Source: Streptomyces clavuligerus
Lineage (GTDB): Bacteria; Actinomycetota; Actinomycetes; Streptomycetales; Streptomycetaceae
NCBI RefSeq assembly: GCF_005519465.1
Contig: NZ_CP027858.1
Span: 3,100,001 to 3,164,000, forward strand
Direction of reading: 5' to 3'
DNA: 64,000 bases
Position 1 is the stretch's first letter. Each line of letters opens with the position of its first letter. A program made the translations under genes and the position numbers. The notes under the pieces were generated by a model, which saw only the letters and a program-made list of their open reading frames with translations, was not told where the DNA came from and ran no database searches. Shown piece after piece: positions 34,295 through 42,577 of the stretch.

Positions 34295-34821
34295 ATGAAC
34301 CAAGTCCCACTGACCATCAGCGAGCTGACCCTCGCCGCCACCCCCAACGCGCCTCCTGGGCCCGCCGCCACGCCGTCGACGTCCTACAGCGCTGGCGCTT
34401 CCCCGACGAGGGCATCGAAGTGGCCCGACTCCTCGTCTCGGAGCTGGCCACCAACGCGATCCAGCACGCACGCCCCGCGAAGACGTCTGGAGCGGCCTCT
34501 CATTCCGTCGGCATCGGCACGATCGTGCTCATGCTCTGGCCCACAGACGGCGGTATCGTCCTCGCGGTCAGTGACCCCGACCCGCGACCGCCAACGCCTC
34601 GGGCCCATGACACCAGCGCCACCGGGGGCCGGGGACTTGCGCTCGTCCAGACCATGGCCAGCCGCTGGGGCTGCTCTCCCACACAGCCACACCCCGGGAA
34701 GATCGTCTGGGCAGAGGTTCCTGCTTGTCCCGACGGCGCCCTGGGTGAGCCATGCTTCGGCGGTCGTCAGGCAGCTCCCATGCTCATCGGTCGGGCCCTG
34801 ACGAACCTACGCGAGCTGTAA
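34295..34821 (+). pseudogene. RsbW-like HATPase protein, frameshifted
   Basis: The N-terminus (ATG at 34295, MNQVPLTISELTLAATPNA, with GGGGAG upstream) and the remainder (SWARRHAVDVLQRWRFPDEGIEVARLLVSELATNAIQHA ... GGRGLALVQTMASRWG) lie in different frames. The switch falls near 34345-34365 and equals one missing or two extra bases. The N box (ELATNAIQHA) and G box (GGRGLAL) of an anti-sigma-factor-type HATPase are intact in the second frame. Either a recent pseudogene or a sequencing error. Streptomycetes have many such regulators. Confidence 0.7.
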
Positions 34822-34915
34822 CCGAGCCGATCAGTAGTCACGGCGAACTACATACTGTCCAGCGCCATTCAGGAGACAAGCCGTTGAGGCCCCGATCCGA
34901 GTCGTTCATCATCGG

Positions 34916-35923
34916 TCAGGGGCTCGCTGGCCTAGCCGCTTCCGAGTTGGTGGCGAGACGAAGGATATTGCCCCAGATAGTCACTACTACCGCAGCGGCG
35001 GCCGTGGCCAAGGCAACGCCCACAGCTGACGAGGCCAGGGCAAAGACGATGCCAGCGAGACACAGGGTGAACGCAGATCCCCGCAGCGCCTGCTGCCGCC
35101 ACGCTCTGCGCTCGCGGTGACTGTGCAACAGTCCATCGGCGGATACGGCTCCGGGGGCGAGATCTTGCAGTCGGCCGCTGGCGAGCACTTTCAGCATTCG
35201 CTCCACTTCGAGCAGAGCACGCTTCGCACCGTCGATCCGATCGAGCTCAACCCCTTCCCCAAGCTCACGCACGAGGGCGGCGGCAGCTGCGAACCGGGCC
35301 ACGACCTGGGGCATGGGGTTACGGCCGTCAGGAAGAGCACGTTGCACGGCATACCTCTCCAGCGCGATGGCGAAGTCTTCCAACGCTCGCACTGCCACAA
35401 CGTGCGGAGAGTTGAAGGGCGACACCATCGGAGGCTCCTTCCCCGTTACCTCCAACGGCTGGAGAAGTGCCTCATAGGCCCTACGCACCGTGACCGTCAC
35501 AGCCTCGGTTGTCCACCGTCGCATGCCCTGGTTTGCGACAAGTGAGGCGATCGCGTCGCGCCAAACGTGCCAGCTTGTGCGTTGAAGAGCGGCTGCCGCA
35601 AGTGCAACACCCGCTGAGACGGACGTCGAGACAGGGACGATCATCTTGAGAGCGAGTGCTCTCCGGGACACCTGATACAGGACGTCTTCGCGCTGCAAGT
35701 AGTCCAGCGTCGGATGGTCTGGACGCGTCGCCAAAGGGCTGTCGCGTACCTGGCGCACCAGGTACGCGCGGCGCCGTCTTGCGCGTGCCCGCGCGTGATC
35801 CCAGCAGATCCGTTCCAAGAGCGTTCTGTTCTGTCGGCGCTGCGACGTTGCCGTCGTGGTCAGGGCCCATATCGACACTGCCCAAGCAGCGACGACGAGC
35901 GCCCCAAGATCGGTTTTCGACAC
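34916..35923 (-). CDS. Membrane protein of unknown function
   Basis: A 335-residue protein with hydrophobic segments at the N-terminus (LGALVVAAWAVSIWALTT), near residues 95-113 (IVPVSTSVSAGVALAAAAL) and as a C-terminal pair (GSAFTLCLAGIVFALASSAVGVALATAAAAVVVTIW). The middle is soluble and helical. Codon use is less GC-biased than that of the neighbours, which suits acquired DNA. It reads toward the methyltransferase operon and lies closest to the right att site. I recognise no family. Confidence 0.65.
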   Translation of the reverse strand: MSKTDLGALVVAAWAVSIWALTTTATSQRRQNRTLLERICWDHARARARRRRAYLVRQVRDSPLATRPDHPTLDYLQREDVLYQVSRRALALKMIVPVSTSVSAGVALAAAALQRTSWHVWRDAIASLVANQGMRRWTTEAVTVTVRRAYEALLQPLEVTGKEPPMVSPFNSPHVVAVRALEDFAIALERYAVQRALPDGRNPMPQVVARFAAAAALVRELGEGVELDRIDGAKRALLEVERMLKVLASGRLQDLAPGAVSADGLLHSHRERRAWRQQALRGSAFTLCLAGIVFALASSAVGVALATAAAAVVVTIWGNILRLATNSEAARPASP

Positions 35924-36223
35924 GTTCTACTCCTCCGGAACGTCGAGGGACACGGCCACATCGCGGGTTCCTATGCCCTGAGGAAGTTCACCAATGCCAC
36001 ACTGTCGGTACGCAGCCCTGTTCGAGCTGAACACCATCGATCTGGCCGCCACACGTCGTGACCGGCTAAGGAGCCGGGCTGCCGACCCGGCAGATTGACC
36101 CGGCTTTGTGGTCTCAGTTCTGGTCTCATTCCCCTACGTACGGGGCCGTTTAGGGGGCCGTCGACCAGCGCCTCTCCTGCAGGTCAGAACGTTCCTGATC
36201 TTCCCCGGACCCCGTACGAACAT
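35924..36223. other. Non-coding right end of the island
   Basis: 300 bp without a convincing gene, where an integrase would usually be expected beside the att site. It contains an 8-bp direct repeat TGGTCTCA (36109-36116, 36121-36128) spaced 12 bp apart, resembling integrase arm-type sites, and a GCCGGG/CCCGGC dyad near 36073. Confidence 0.5.
36109..36128 (+). repeat. 12-bp-period direct repeat near attR (possible arm sites)
   Basis: Two TGGTCTCA words with 12-bp period, about 100 bp inside the right att site. A similar arrangement with another word (CCGTCCCAGT) lies just outside at 37697-37718. Confidence 0.45.
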
Positions 36224-36320
36224 TTGGAAAGCGTGTTGGGGGCAACCCCTCACGAGTTCGAATCTCGTATCCTCCGCCAGTGCCTCACCGGGCGCTAACG
36301 TCGAAGGGCCCCGCTGCTTG
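36224..36320 (+). repeat. attR, left part (tRNA-Ser 3' end copy)
   Basis: A copy of 25374-25470 with one mismatch (36294). It includes the 3' half of tRNA-Ser from the anticodon loop, so it is a tRNA fragment and not a functional gene. It is cut off by the IS at 36321 and resumes at 37671. Confidence 0.88.
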
Positions 36321-37670
36321 GCGAATTCCAGGGATCGTTGCAACACGTGATCACTGACGTGTGGTGGCGAGCAGTTTAGACAGACGCTCGGCTGGGGTTT
36401 CCCAGCCGAGCGTCTTGCGTGGGCGGCTGTTGAGTTCGGCTGCGACTGCGTCGAGGTGGTCGCGGGTGTGGCCGGACAGGCTGCTGCCCTTGGGAAAGTA
36501 CTGCCGCAGGAGGCCATTGGTGTTCTCGTTCGAGCCTCGCTGCCAGGGGCTGGCGGGGTCGCAGAAGTAGACCGGCACGTCCGTGGCGACGCTGAAGGCG
36601 TGGTGGGCAGCCATCTCGGGGCCCTGGTCCCAGGTCAAGGACCGCTTCAGGTGGGGCGGCAGGGTTTGGACCGTGTCGACCAGTGCCTTGCGGACGGCGG
36701 CGGCTCCGTGGCCGTTGGGAAGGTGGACCAGCATCAGGTAGCGGGTGCTGCGTTCGACCAGGGTGGCGATGGCGGAGCGGGAGCTGCTGCCGACGATCAG
36801 GTCGCCCTCCCAATGTCCCGGGACGGCTCGGTCAGCGGCTTCTGCGGGCCGTTCGCTGATCATGACCATTGGGTGGGGGAACCGCTTCCTGCGGCGTGCT
36901 GAGTGGCGGTGGGGCTGGCGTACTGCGCGTCCGGTCCGCAGAGCGCGGGTCAGTTCCCGCTTCAGCTCGCCGCGGCCCTGGACGTAGAGCGCCTGGTAGA
37001 TCGTCTCGTGGACCACGTGCATCTCCGGCCGGTCGGGAAAGCGTCTGCGCAGAACGTGGCAGATCTGCTCCGGGCTCCAGCGCAAGGCCAGGTGATGCTG
37101 GACGAAGTCACGGAGCTCCGGGTTCTGGCCGATCTTGCCGACTTTCGGCCGAGGCCGACGCCGGATTGCCCGCCGGTGGGCCGCGTGCGGTCGGTAGTAC
37201 CACTGGCCGCTGGGCAGGACCGTGCGGTTGCGGCGGATCTCCCGGCTGATCGTGGACGGGCTGCGTCCCAGCTCGGCGGCGATCGTGCGGACTGATGCCT
37301 TTTCCCGGAGGCGGTCGGCTATGTGAATCCGGTCCGCCTCGCACAGGTAGCGCGAAGGAGCGTCGTCCTCGGGGGCAGTCGCCGGTTCTGGGTCCTCGGT
37401 GTACCGCCACGGCCCCGTTGCCACGAGGGGCGGCGCCGCTTTGTTCTTCCCGGACGCCTGCCGGCCATTACGCCATCGCCTGCCTGTCCGGTCGTTGATG
37501 CCAACGATCCGGCAGGCGTCCAGGTGAGTAGTTCCTTGATCCACGAGCAGAAGGTAAGTCTCCCGCTCGCGGCTCAACTTCTTGGGCCCCTGTGGCCGTC
37601 GATCCGCCCGAACCTCGAAGTCCATCGCATCCCCTGAGCTGGGGTGTTGCGACGACCACTAGAACTCAAG
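36321..37670 (-). mobile_element. IS30-family insertion sequence
   Basis: About 1,350 bp with imperfect terminal inverted repeats: ends share GANTTC-N-AG-N-G-N-TCGT-N-GCAACAC over about 26 bp. It is flanked by CTTG (36317-36320 and 37671-37674), the loop of the tRNA-Ser terminator hairpin, which was duplicated on insertion (4 bp, or 5 bp GCTTG if the IS ends at 37669). One intact transposase gene. Confidence 0.88.
36351..37625 (-). CDS. IS30-family transposase
   Basis: A 424-residue DDE transposase, intact. An N-terminal HTH (IADRLREKASVRTIAAELGRSPSTISREIRRN) binds the ends. The catalytic acidic residues appear in PGHWEGDLIVGS, SLTWDQGPEMAAH and NENTNGLLRQYFPKG (the E of the IS30 DDE set), with the family's TPAERL-like end. 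A CAGGGGAT sequence precedes the ATG at 37625. Full length, so the element may still be active. Confidence 0.95.
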   Translation of the reverse strand: MDFEVRADRRPQGPKKLSRERETYLLLVDQGTTHLDACRIVGINDRTGRRWRNGRQASGKNKAAPPLVATGPWRYTEDPEPATAPEDDAPSRYLCEADRIHIADRLREKASVRTIAAELGRSPSTISREIRRNRTVLPSGQWYYRPHAAHRRAIRRRPRPKVGKIGQNPELRDFVQHHLALRWSPEQICHVLRRRFPDRPEMHVVHETIYQALYVQGRGELKRELTRALRTGRAVRQPHRHSARRRKRFPHPMVMISERPAEAADRAVPGHWEGDLIVGSSSRSAIATLVERSTRYLMLVHLPNGHGAAAVRKALVDTVQTLPPHLKRSLTWDQGPEMAAHHAFSVATDVPVYFCDPASPWQRGSNENTNGLLRQYFPKGSSLSGHTRDHLDAVAAELNSRPRKTLGWETPAERLSKLLATTRQ

Positions 37671-37693
37671 CTTGCAGCGGGGCCCTTCGACGT
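37671..37693 (+). repeat. attR, right part (terminator half)
   Basis: CTTGCAGCGGGGCCCTTCGA and the next few bases match 25467-25489 and finish the hairpin interrupted by the IS. Homology with attL ends at 37693, the island/chromosome boundary. Confidence 0.8.
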
Positions 37694-37936
37694 CCTCCGT
37701 CCCAGTTTCCGTCCCAGTCAGCCTGTGGCGGGCCTCTGCGGTGAGGCGGCAAGCACGTGCAGTGACCGCGACCGGCTCGTGGACTCGGCGGCGCCTGGGG
37801 ATCGCATGATGATCGCCCGGCGCGGACCGGCCGGCCGGCCGCAGCCGATGGGCGTGGAGGCGAGGTGGTGGCGGCTCCGGGTCGCCGGGCACGCCGCCGA
37901 GAGGCCCCACCGTTCGTGGTGCGGCCCTTCGGGTGG

Positions 37937-38323
37937 TCAGAGGTCGCCCTTGATGTAGGAGCGGGCGGCGGCCATGACGTCCTTGTGGCGGTCGGCGGCG
38001 ACGGCCTGGATGGGGGAGTCGTCTTCCAGCTGGGGGTTCATGCCGATCATCCAGGCGCGGGCCGTGTGACAGTTCTCGGCGAGGGTGATCATCTGGAAGA
38101 CCTGGTAGGCGGCGCGCAGACGCAGCTCGGAGTCGACCCGTGGGGCGTTCTGGGAACTGCACCACTTGCCGACCTGCTTGGGGTCCTCGATGCCCGCGAT
38201 GAAGGCCGCCAGGCGTTGGCCGAAGTTCTCCTGGAGGAAGCGCGCGATGTCGGCGATCGTCGTCTGAACGGTGTCCGCGTGGGCGGCGGCCTCGGTTCCG
38301 GGGTCTCGCAGGGTGGTTTCCAT
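37937..38323 (-). CDS. Xre/MbcA/ParS-like antitoxin-type protein
   Basis: A 128-residue protein. A helical N-terminus with a weak HTH (LAAFIAGIEDPKQVGKWCSSQ) is followed by a ParS/MbcA-like C-terminal domain (AYQVFQMITLAENCHTARAWMIGMNPQLEDDSPIQAV), the region that binds RES-type toxins in characterised pairs. The ATG at 38323 has GAGGAG upstream. A RES-domain gene lies 620 bp upstream on the same strand (38946-39638). It is outside the island repeat, but its neighbourhood is accessory. Assigned by pattern, moderate confidence. Confidence 0.7.
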   Translation of the reverse strand: METTLRDPGTEAAAHADTVQTTIADIARFLQENFGQRLAAFIAGIEDPKQVGKWCSSQNAPRVDSELRLRAAYQVFQMITLAENCHTARAWMIGMNPQLEDDSPIQAVAADRHKDVMAAARSYIKGDL

Positions 38324-38945
38324 GATCTCCTCGTTCCTCCTCGCCGGGGCAGCACTGGGCACCTCGGCGAAGGGTGATCAGCGGCCTGCCGCCCGGGGCC
38401 GGTTCAGGGACGAGGGCGGTCCGTGGGATTCCGCGCCGTCGGCTCGCTCAAGCCCTGGTCGGGGCGAGCGAGAGCCCTGTCGGCAGGCCGTGGGTGACGG
38501 ATGGTCACGGATTCCCGAGAGCAGTGACGGTGGGTAGTCCGTGGCGCCCGGCCACCGTGCTGCGGACGGGCGTGCCGATACTGCCGAGGAAGGCATGGAG
38601 ACACGGAGCCGGTGACGCCGCACACGAGTCGCCCGGGGTGGACGGCGGTGTGGACATGAGCAACTGGCGATGCGTCAACATGACGTCTCCTCAGGTCTGT
38701 CTTGGGGGAGTCTACCCATCAACACCCTGATCACTCCACCCCCTTCCCCCCTTTAATCCCACCGGAAATCCCTCCCCAAAAGCCGGTCACACCCTTCCGA
38801 CCTCGGGGTCCGCGGCGAGGGGACGGATGATCTGTGACCGAAGTCGCTTCCGGCGGCTCCTCCGGCCGTCTCCGATCACCGCCCGATCGGGCGATCCCGG
38901 GGATCCCGGACGGCCCGAAGGGCTCGGTCCGGGCCCGGCCGGGGC
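38324..38945. other. Intergenic region between the ParS-like and RES genes
   Basis: 622 bp. Open frames on both strands have low-complexity shadow character and lack Shine-Dalgarno sequences. The segment 38730-38770 is a C/T-rich patch that stands out. I see no gene here. Confidence 0.5.
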
Positions 38946-39638
38946 TCAGAAGAGCCGGAGGCCGTACTCCCTCGCGACGTCCTGGAGGTCGGGGTCCTCC
39001 AGCCGGATGGCACGCTGCTCGGCCGGTTCCAGGTCGACATCGCTCAGGACCGCCCAGCACTGGCGGCCCCCGTAGCCGGAGCGGTAGGCGATGCCATGGG
39101 CCAGCCGATGGCCGTCCGGGTTGCGCTGGGCGACGGTCCAGGCGGCTATCTGGCGGGCGATCCTGCGGTCACGGCCGTGGATGTGCTCGTCGGAGAGCGG
39201 GCCCTCGACCCCCCACGCCCCCAGCTCGCCGTGGAGTTCCTCCGTCAGCACCGCGCGGGTCGCCGGTGAGTCGACGTCGAGGAACCACGTCTCCTCCGTG
39301 GCCACGATCCGGACCAGGATGTGGTCCTGGCGCCAGCCCGAGGTGAGCTGGCCGAGCTTCATGGTGCTCGGGCGGCCGTCCCAGTCGCCGCCGATGAGGG
39401 CCCGCATCTCCGGGTGCACCCGGAAGTGGGCCAGGGCCTCGGCGTAGCAGCCGGCCGGGTCGGCCGCGCAGTAGAGCATTCCGTAGGTGGCGAGGCTGAA
39501 GCGTCCGGCGCTGGAGCCCTGGCTGGTCTCCGGTTCCAGCGTGTTGTACTCCACCGGGTTCCTGCGCTTGCCCAGGCGCCACACACCGCGTTCCGGCGCC
39601 GGGAGGAGGGTGACCGAACCGTTGTCGGACGACGGCAT
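38946..39638 (-). CDS. RES-domain protein
   Basis: A 230-residue protein. The RES-fold signature residues are present: Arg in WRLGKRRNPV and GRFSLATYGMLYCAADPAGCYAEALAHF (conserved R, Y and E), and a late Ser in AYRSGYGGRQCWAVL. RES toxins of toxin-antitoxin pairs degrade or modify NAD+. The ATG at 39638 (MPSSDNGSV) is chosen where homologous sequence begins; an open Gly/Thr-rich extension to 39947 is probably not translated. A separated ParS-like partner lies downstream. Some actinobacterial RES proteins are solitary, so toxin function is inference. Confidence 0.75.
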   Translation of the reverse strand: MPSSDNGSVTLLPAPERGVWRLGKRRNPVEYNTLEPETSQGSSAGRFSLATYGMLYCAADPAGCYAEALAHFRVHPEMRALIGGDWDGRPSTMKLGQLTSGWRQDHILVRIVATEETWFLDVDSPATRAVLTEELHGELGAWGVEGPLSDEHIHGRDRRIARQIAAWTVAQRNPDGHRLAHGIAYRSGYGGRQCWAVLSDVDLEPAEQRAIRLEDPDLQDVAREYGLRLF

Positions 39639-40063
39639 CAGATCCGCACCCCCGGCTTCCGTGTGTCCCGTCTGCCCTGGCTGCCCCACGTGCCCCGCGT
39701 ATCCCCCGCGGCTTGTGCGGCCGGTCCCGCCGGTGCGGCCCCCGCGTGCCGCACCCGCTCCGCCTGCCGCACCTGCCCTCCCTGTCGCACGCGCGGCACG
39801 GGCCGCATCAGGCGCACCGGGCGTATCCGCTGTGCCCAGAGGACCGGGAGTAATGGGAGCAATGGGAGGAACGGTAAGGAAGCGGCTTTCGTCGCCGCGG
39901 AGCCGGGGTTCATGCGTCCTCGCTGCTGGGCCGGTGGTCGCTGGCACGCCGGAACAGGCGGGCGATCATTCTCGCGCAGGGTGTTCCGAGGGGTGGCCGG
40001 TTCGCCGGGACCGGGGAGGCGCACCAGGGGGGCGCGGAGGCACCGCGGCGGCGCATGCCCGTC

Positions 40064-42577
40064 TCACCGGCGCTCCAGGTCCAGGCCGAAGACACAGACG
40101 CCCGCCTTCCCCGCCACGAGGAGGACGGGGCTGCCGCCGCCCGCCCCCGGCCCCGGCGCGTTCGGCTCCCGTACCGCGAGCGTGTTCAGCGGGGCGCCGG
40201 TCACCAGCCGCAGCAGCCGGGTCCGGCCGGGGACGTCCCACAGATGCACGGTGCCGCCGGGGCCCGCCGCCGCGAGACAGGGGTGGCCGGAGGGGGTGCG
40301 GAAGGACGCGAGCGCCGTCACGGGGCCGTCGGCGGCGTCCAGGGGCGCGCCCACGGGCGACAGGGTCGCGGAGTCCCACAGGCGTACGGTGCCGTCCTCG
40401 CCGCCGGAGGCGACGAGGGGGGCACCGCCGTCGCCGGTCGCCACGGCCGCCACAGCATGGACACCGCGCTGGCCGCAGTGGACCGGCGGTCGCGCGAGCA
40501 GATCGGCCGAATCGCCCGCCGTGTCCCAGAGCCGCAGGGTCCCGTCGGCCCCCGCCGACACGACGAACGGCCCGCCTCCGCCGCCGTCGCCCTCGCGGGC
40601 GCCGGTGTCGAGCACGGTGAGTCCCCGGACGCTGAGCATGTGCCGGTCCGACGCGCTCAGCAGACGGCGTTCCACCAGGTCCCACAGGCATACGGAGCCG
40701 TCCGCCCCGCCGGTGGCGAGCAGTTCCCGCCCGGTCGGTCCCCGTTCCCGGAAGGCGACCATGGCCCGCACCGGCAGGCTGTGGCGCACCAGCTCGCCCC
40801 GGTGGGCCACGGCGCCGTCCCCGCCGATGGACCACAGCCGCAGCCCGGCGTCGCTGTGCGCGCTCAGCAGCAGGGGTTCGCCCCCGACCGTCGTCCAGGC
40901 GAAGGCGGTCACCGTCGTCCCGTCGGCGGGCAGGGCGAGGCTCCGGCCCGTCTCCGCGTTCCACACCCCGGCCGTGTCGGCGTCGGCCACGGCGACGGGC
41001 AGCCCCGGGCCCGCGGGGACCTCCGGGCCGGGCAGGGCCGCGGCGGTGACCGGGCGGCGGGCGGGCCGCGCGGGGCGGCTGCCGTGGCCCGCCGCCCGCC
41101 AGCGGCGCAGTGTGCCGTCCATCCCGGCGGAGACGAGGTGCCGGGCCTCGTCCGGCAGCGCCGTCAGCGCCACGGGGGAGGCGGTGTGCCCTTCGAACGG
41201 GGCGCCGATCGGGCGGCCGGTACCGGCGTCCCACAGCCGGAGGGTGTGGTCGACGCCCGCGGAGACCACGGCGGGGCGTCCGTCCACGCGCAGCGCGGCG
41301 AGGGCGGTGACCGGGACGCCCGGGGACGGGTCGGCCGCCGCCGTCTCCCGGCCGCTCGCCGCGTCCCAGAACCGGATGGCCCCGGATTCGTCGCACGTCG
41401 CGAACCGGCCATCTCCCCCGGCGTCAGGGGACAGCGCCACCGCCGCCCGCACCTCGTCCCGGTGCTCCGCGATCCGGGTGACGGCGTCCTCGCCCGGCCG
41501 CCAGCGACCGACCCCCTGTCCCTGTGCGACGACCAGGCACATGTCCCCGCGCATGGCACTGTCGGCGCTGTCGGCACTGTCGGCACCGGTGGCTCCGCCC
41601 ACGCCGACGACGATCGCCGGAGCCTCGTCGAGTTCCGGGAGGGACAGGTCGACAGGCCGGAAAGCGACGGTGTCCAGCGCCATGAGCCGCCCGTCGCTGT
41701 GGGCGACGAGGAGGCACAGCGGTGGATGCGGAGGCGGCGGCGCGAACAGGGTGAGGCCGCTGACCCAGGTACGGGGGCGGTGCGCGGCCTCGGTGAGCAA
41801 CTGTCCGCGGACGGCGTTCCAGACGCGTACCGCCCCGTCGGCCCCGCCGGACACCAGCAGTTCGCCACCGAGGGGCAGCAGATGCTGAACGGCCCCTCCG
41901 TGCGCGCGCAGCGGGGCGCCGAAGGTGCCGCCGTGCGTCTCCCATCTGCGGATGGTCCCCTCGCGGTCCCCGCTGACGAGCAGGGTCCGGCCGGGGGAGG
42001 ACGTGAGGTGGGTCAGCGACTCGACGGGGGCTCCGCAGACGGCCAGGACATTGTCCGGGGCGGTCCAGTCGCTCCACAGCGGGGTGACGCGCGAACCCGC
42101 CGCCGGGGCCCCGCCCGCCGCCGCCGTCGGAGCCGCTGCCGGAGCGGTGAACGGGGTGCGGGGCCGGGTGGCGGTGTGGTGGGCCAGATGCAGACTCGTG
42201 AGCCGGGACTCCGGGTCGGCGTCCCGGACGAACGGCTCGATCCGGGCCCATGCCTTCAGCCACTCCCGCTGGTTCCCGGGGCCCGTCCGGCGCAGCAGGG
42301 CGCGTACGTTCCGGCTCGTCTCCCAGGGGAGCAGGGCCGGGGGGACGTGGTCGTCGTCGAGCACTTCGCCCCGGGCGGCGTGGGCGGCGAGGTGCCGGCT
42401 GAGGTAGGGGTGCGGCGGGACGGCCGGGTCCTCGGCCACGAGGTCGGCCAGCGCCTTCGCGATGAGCCGGTGGGCCTCGTCCGGCGCGTCCCAGGCGCCT
42501 GCCCCGCCTTCCGGCCGGCCGCCGGGCCCGGGTCCCGGTGCCGGCCCTGGGCCCGGTCCCGATCCTGGTCCGCTCAT
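40064..42577 (-). CDS. WD40 double-propeller protein (C-terminal half of a split STAND system)
   Basis: An 837-residue protein. Residues 30-100 (AHRLIAKALADLVAEDPAVPPHPYLSRHLAAHAARG) look like the helical arm that normally ends a STAND NTPase core. Fourteen WD40-like blades follow, with terminal strands such as SGGADGAVRVWN, SAGVDHTLRLWD, TGGADGSVCLWD, SAGADGTLRLWD and SGGEDGTVRLWD, enough for two seven-bladed propellers. These usually sense a ligand and release autoinhibition. Its ATG overlaps the stop of the caspase-NACHT gene by 4 nt with GGAGGCGGA upstream, so both are made together. Confidence 0.9.
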   Translation of the reverse strand: MSGPGSGPGPGPAPGPGPGGRPEGGAGAWDAPDEAHRLIAKALADLVAEDPAVPPHPYLSRHLAAHAARGEVLDDDHVPPALLPWETSRNVRALLRRTGPGNQREWLKAWARIEPFVRDADPESRLTSLHLAHHTATRPRTPFTAPAAAPTAAAGGAPAAGSRVTPLWSDWTAPDNVLAVCGAPVESLTHLTSSPGRTLLVSGDREGTIRRWETHGGTFGAPLRAHGGAVQHLLPLGGELLVSGGADGAVRVWNAVRGQLLTEAAHRPRTWVSGLTLFAPPPPHPPLCLLVAHSDGRLMALDTVAFRPVDLSLPELDEAPAIVVGVGGATGADSADSADSAMRGDMCLVVAQGQGVGRWRPGEDAVTRIAEHRDEVRAAVALSPDAGGDGRFATCDESGAIRFWDAASGRETAAADPSPGVPVTALAALRVDGRPAVVSAGVDHTLRLWDAGTGRPIGAPFEGHTASPVALTALPDEARHLVSAGMDGTLRRWRAAGHGSRPARPARRPVTAAALPGPEVPAGPGLPVAVADADTAGVWNAETGRSLALPADGTTVTAFAWTTVGGEPLLLSAHSDAGLRLWSIGGDGAVAHRGELVRHSLPVRAMVAFRERGPTGRELLATGGADGSVCLWDLVERRLLSASDRHMLSVRGLTVLDTGAREGDGGGGGPFVVSAGADGTLRLWDTAGDSADLLARPPVHCGQRGVHAVAAVATGDGGAPLVASGGEDGTVRLWDSATLSPVGAPLDAADGPVTALASFRTPSGHPCLAAAGPGGTVHLWDVPGRTRLLRLVTGAPLNTLAVREPNAPGPGAGGGSPVLLVAGKAGVCVFGLDLERR

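Larger units (their letters stand above)
25374..37693 (+). mobile_element. Genomic island integrated in tRNA-Ser, no integrase seen
   Basis: Bounded by direct repeats of the tRNA-Ser 3' end plus its terminator. The left copy (25374-25489) is continuous; the right copy is 36224-36320 joined to 37671-37693, interrupted by an IS. The first 70 bp are identical, one base differs (25444 vs 36294), then identity resumes to the end of the hairpin. Cargo is about 10.7 kb: AspRS with a T-box, two NUDIX proteins, Ndk, CYTH, HD, an unknown protein, a methyltransferase, a frameshifted HATPase and a membrane protein. No tyrosine or serine recombinase, replication or transfer gene is visible, so it is an immobilised remnant or depends on another element. 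Confidence 0.85.

Noticed and set aside
36224..36320. Second tRNA-Ser gene
   Set aside because: Only the part from the anticodon loop to the 3' end is present; it is the att duplication.
38374..38730. 118-residue frame between the ParS-like and RES genes
   Set aside because: No family resemblance, no Shine-Dalgarno, and competing frames on the other strand of equal quality.
39638..39947. N-terminal extension of the RES protein
   Set aside because: Gly/Thr/Ala-rich low-complexity sequence with no start signal; homology-like sequence starts at MPSSDNGSV.
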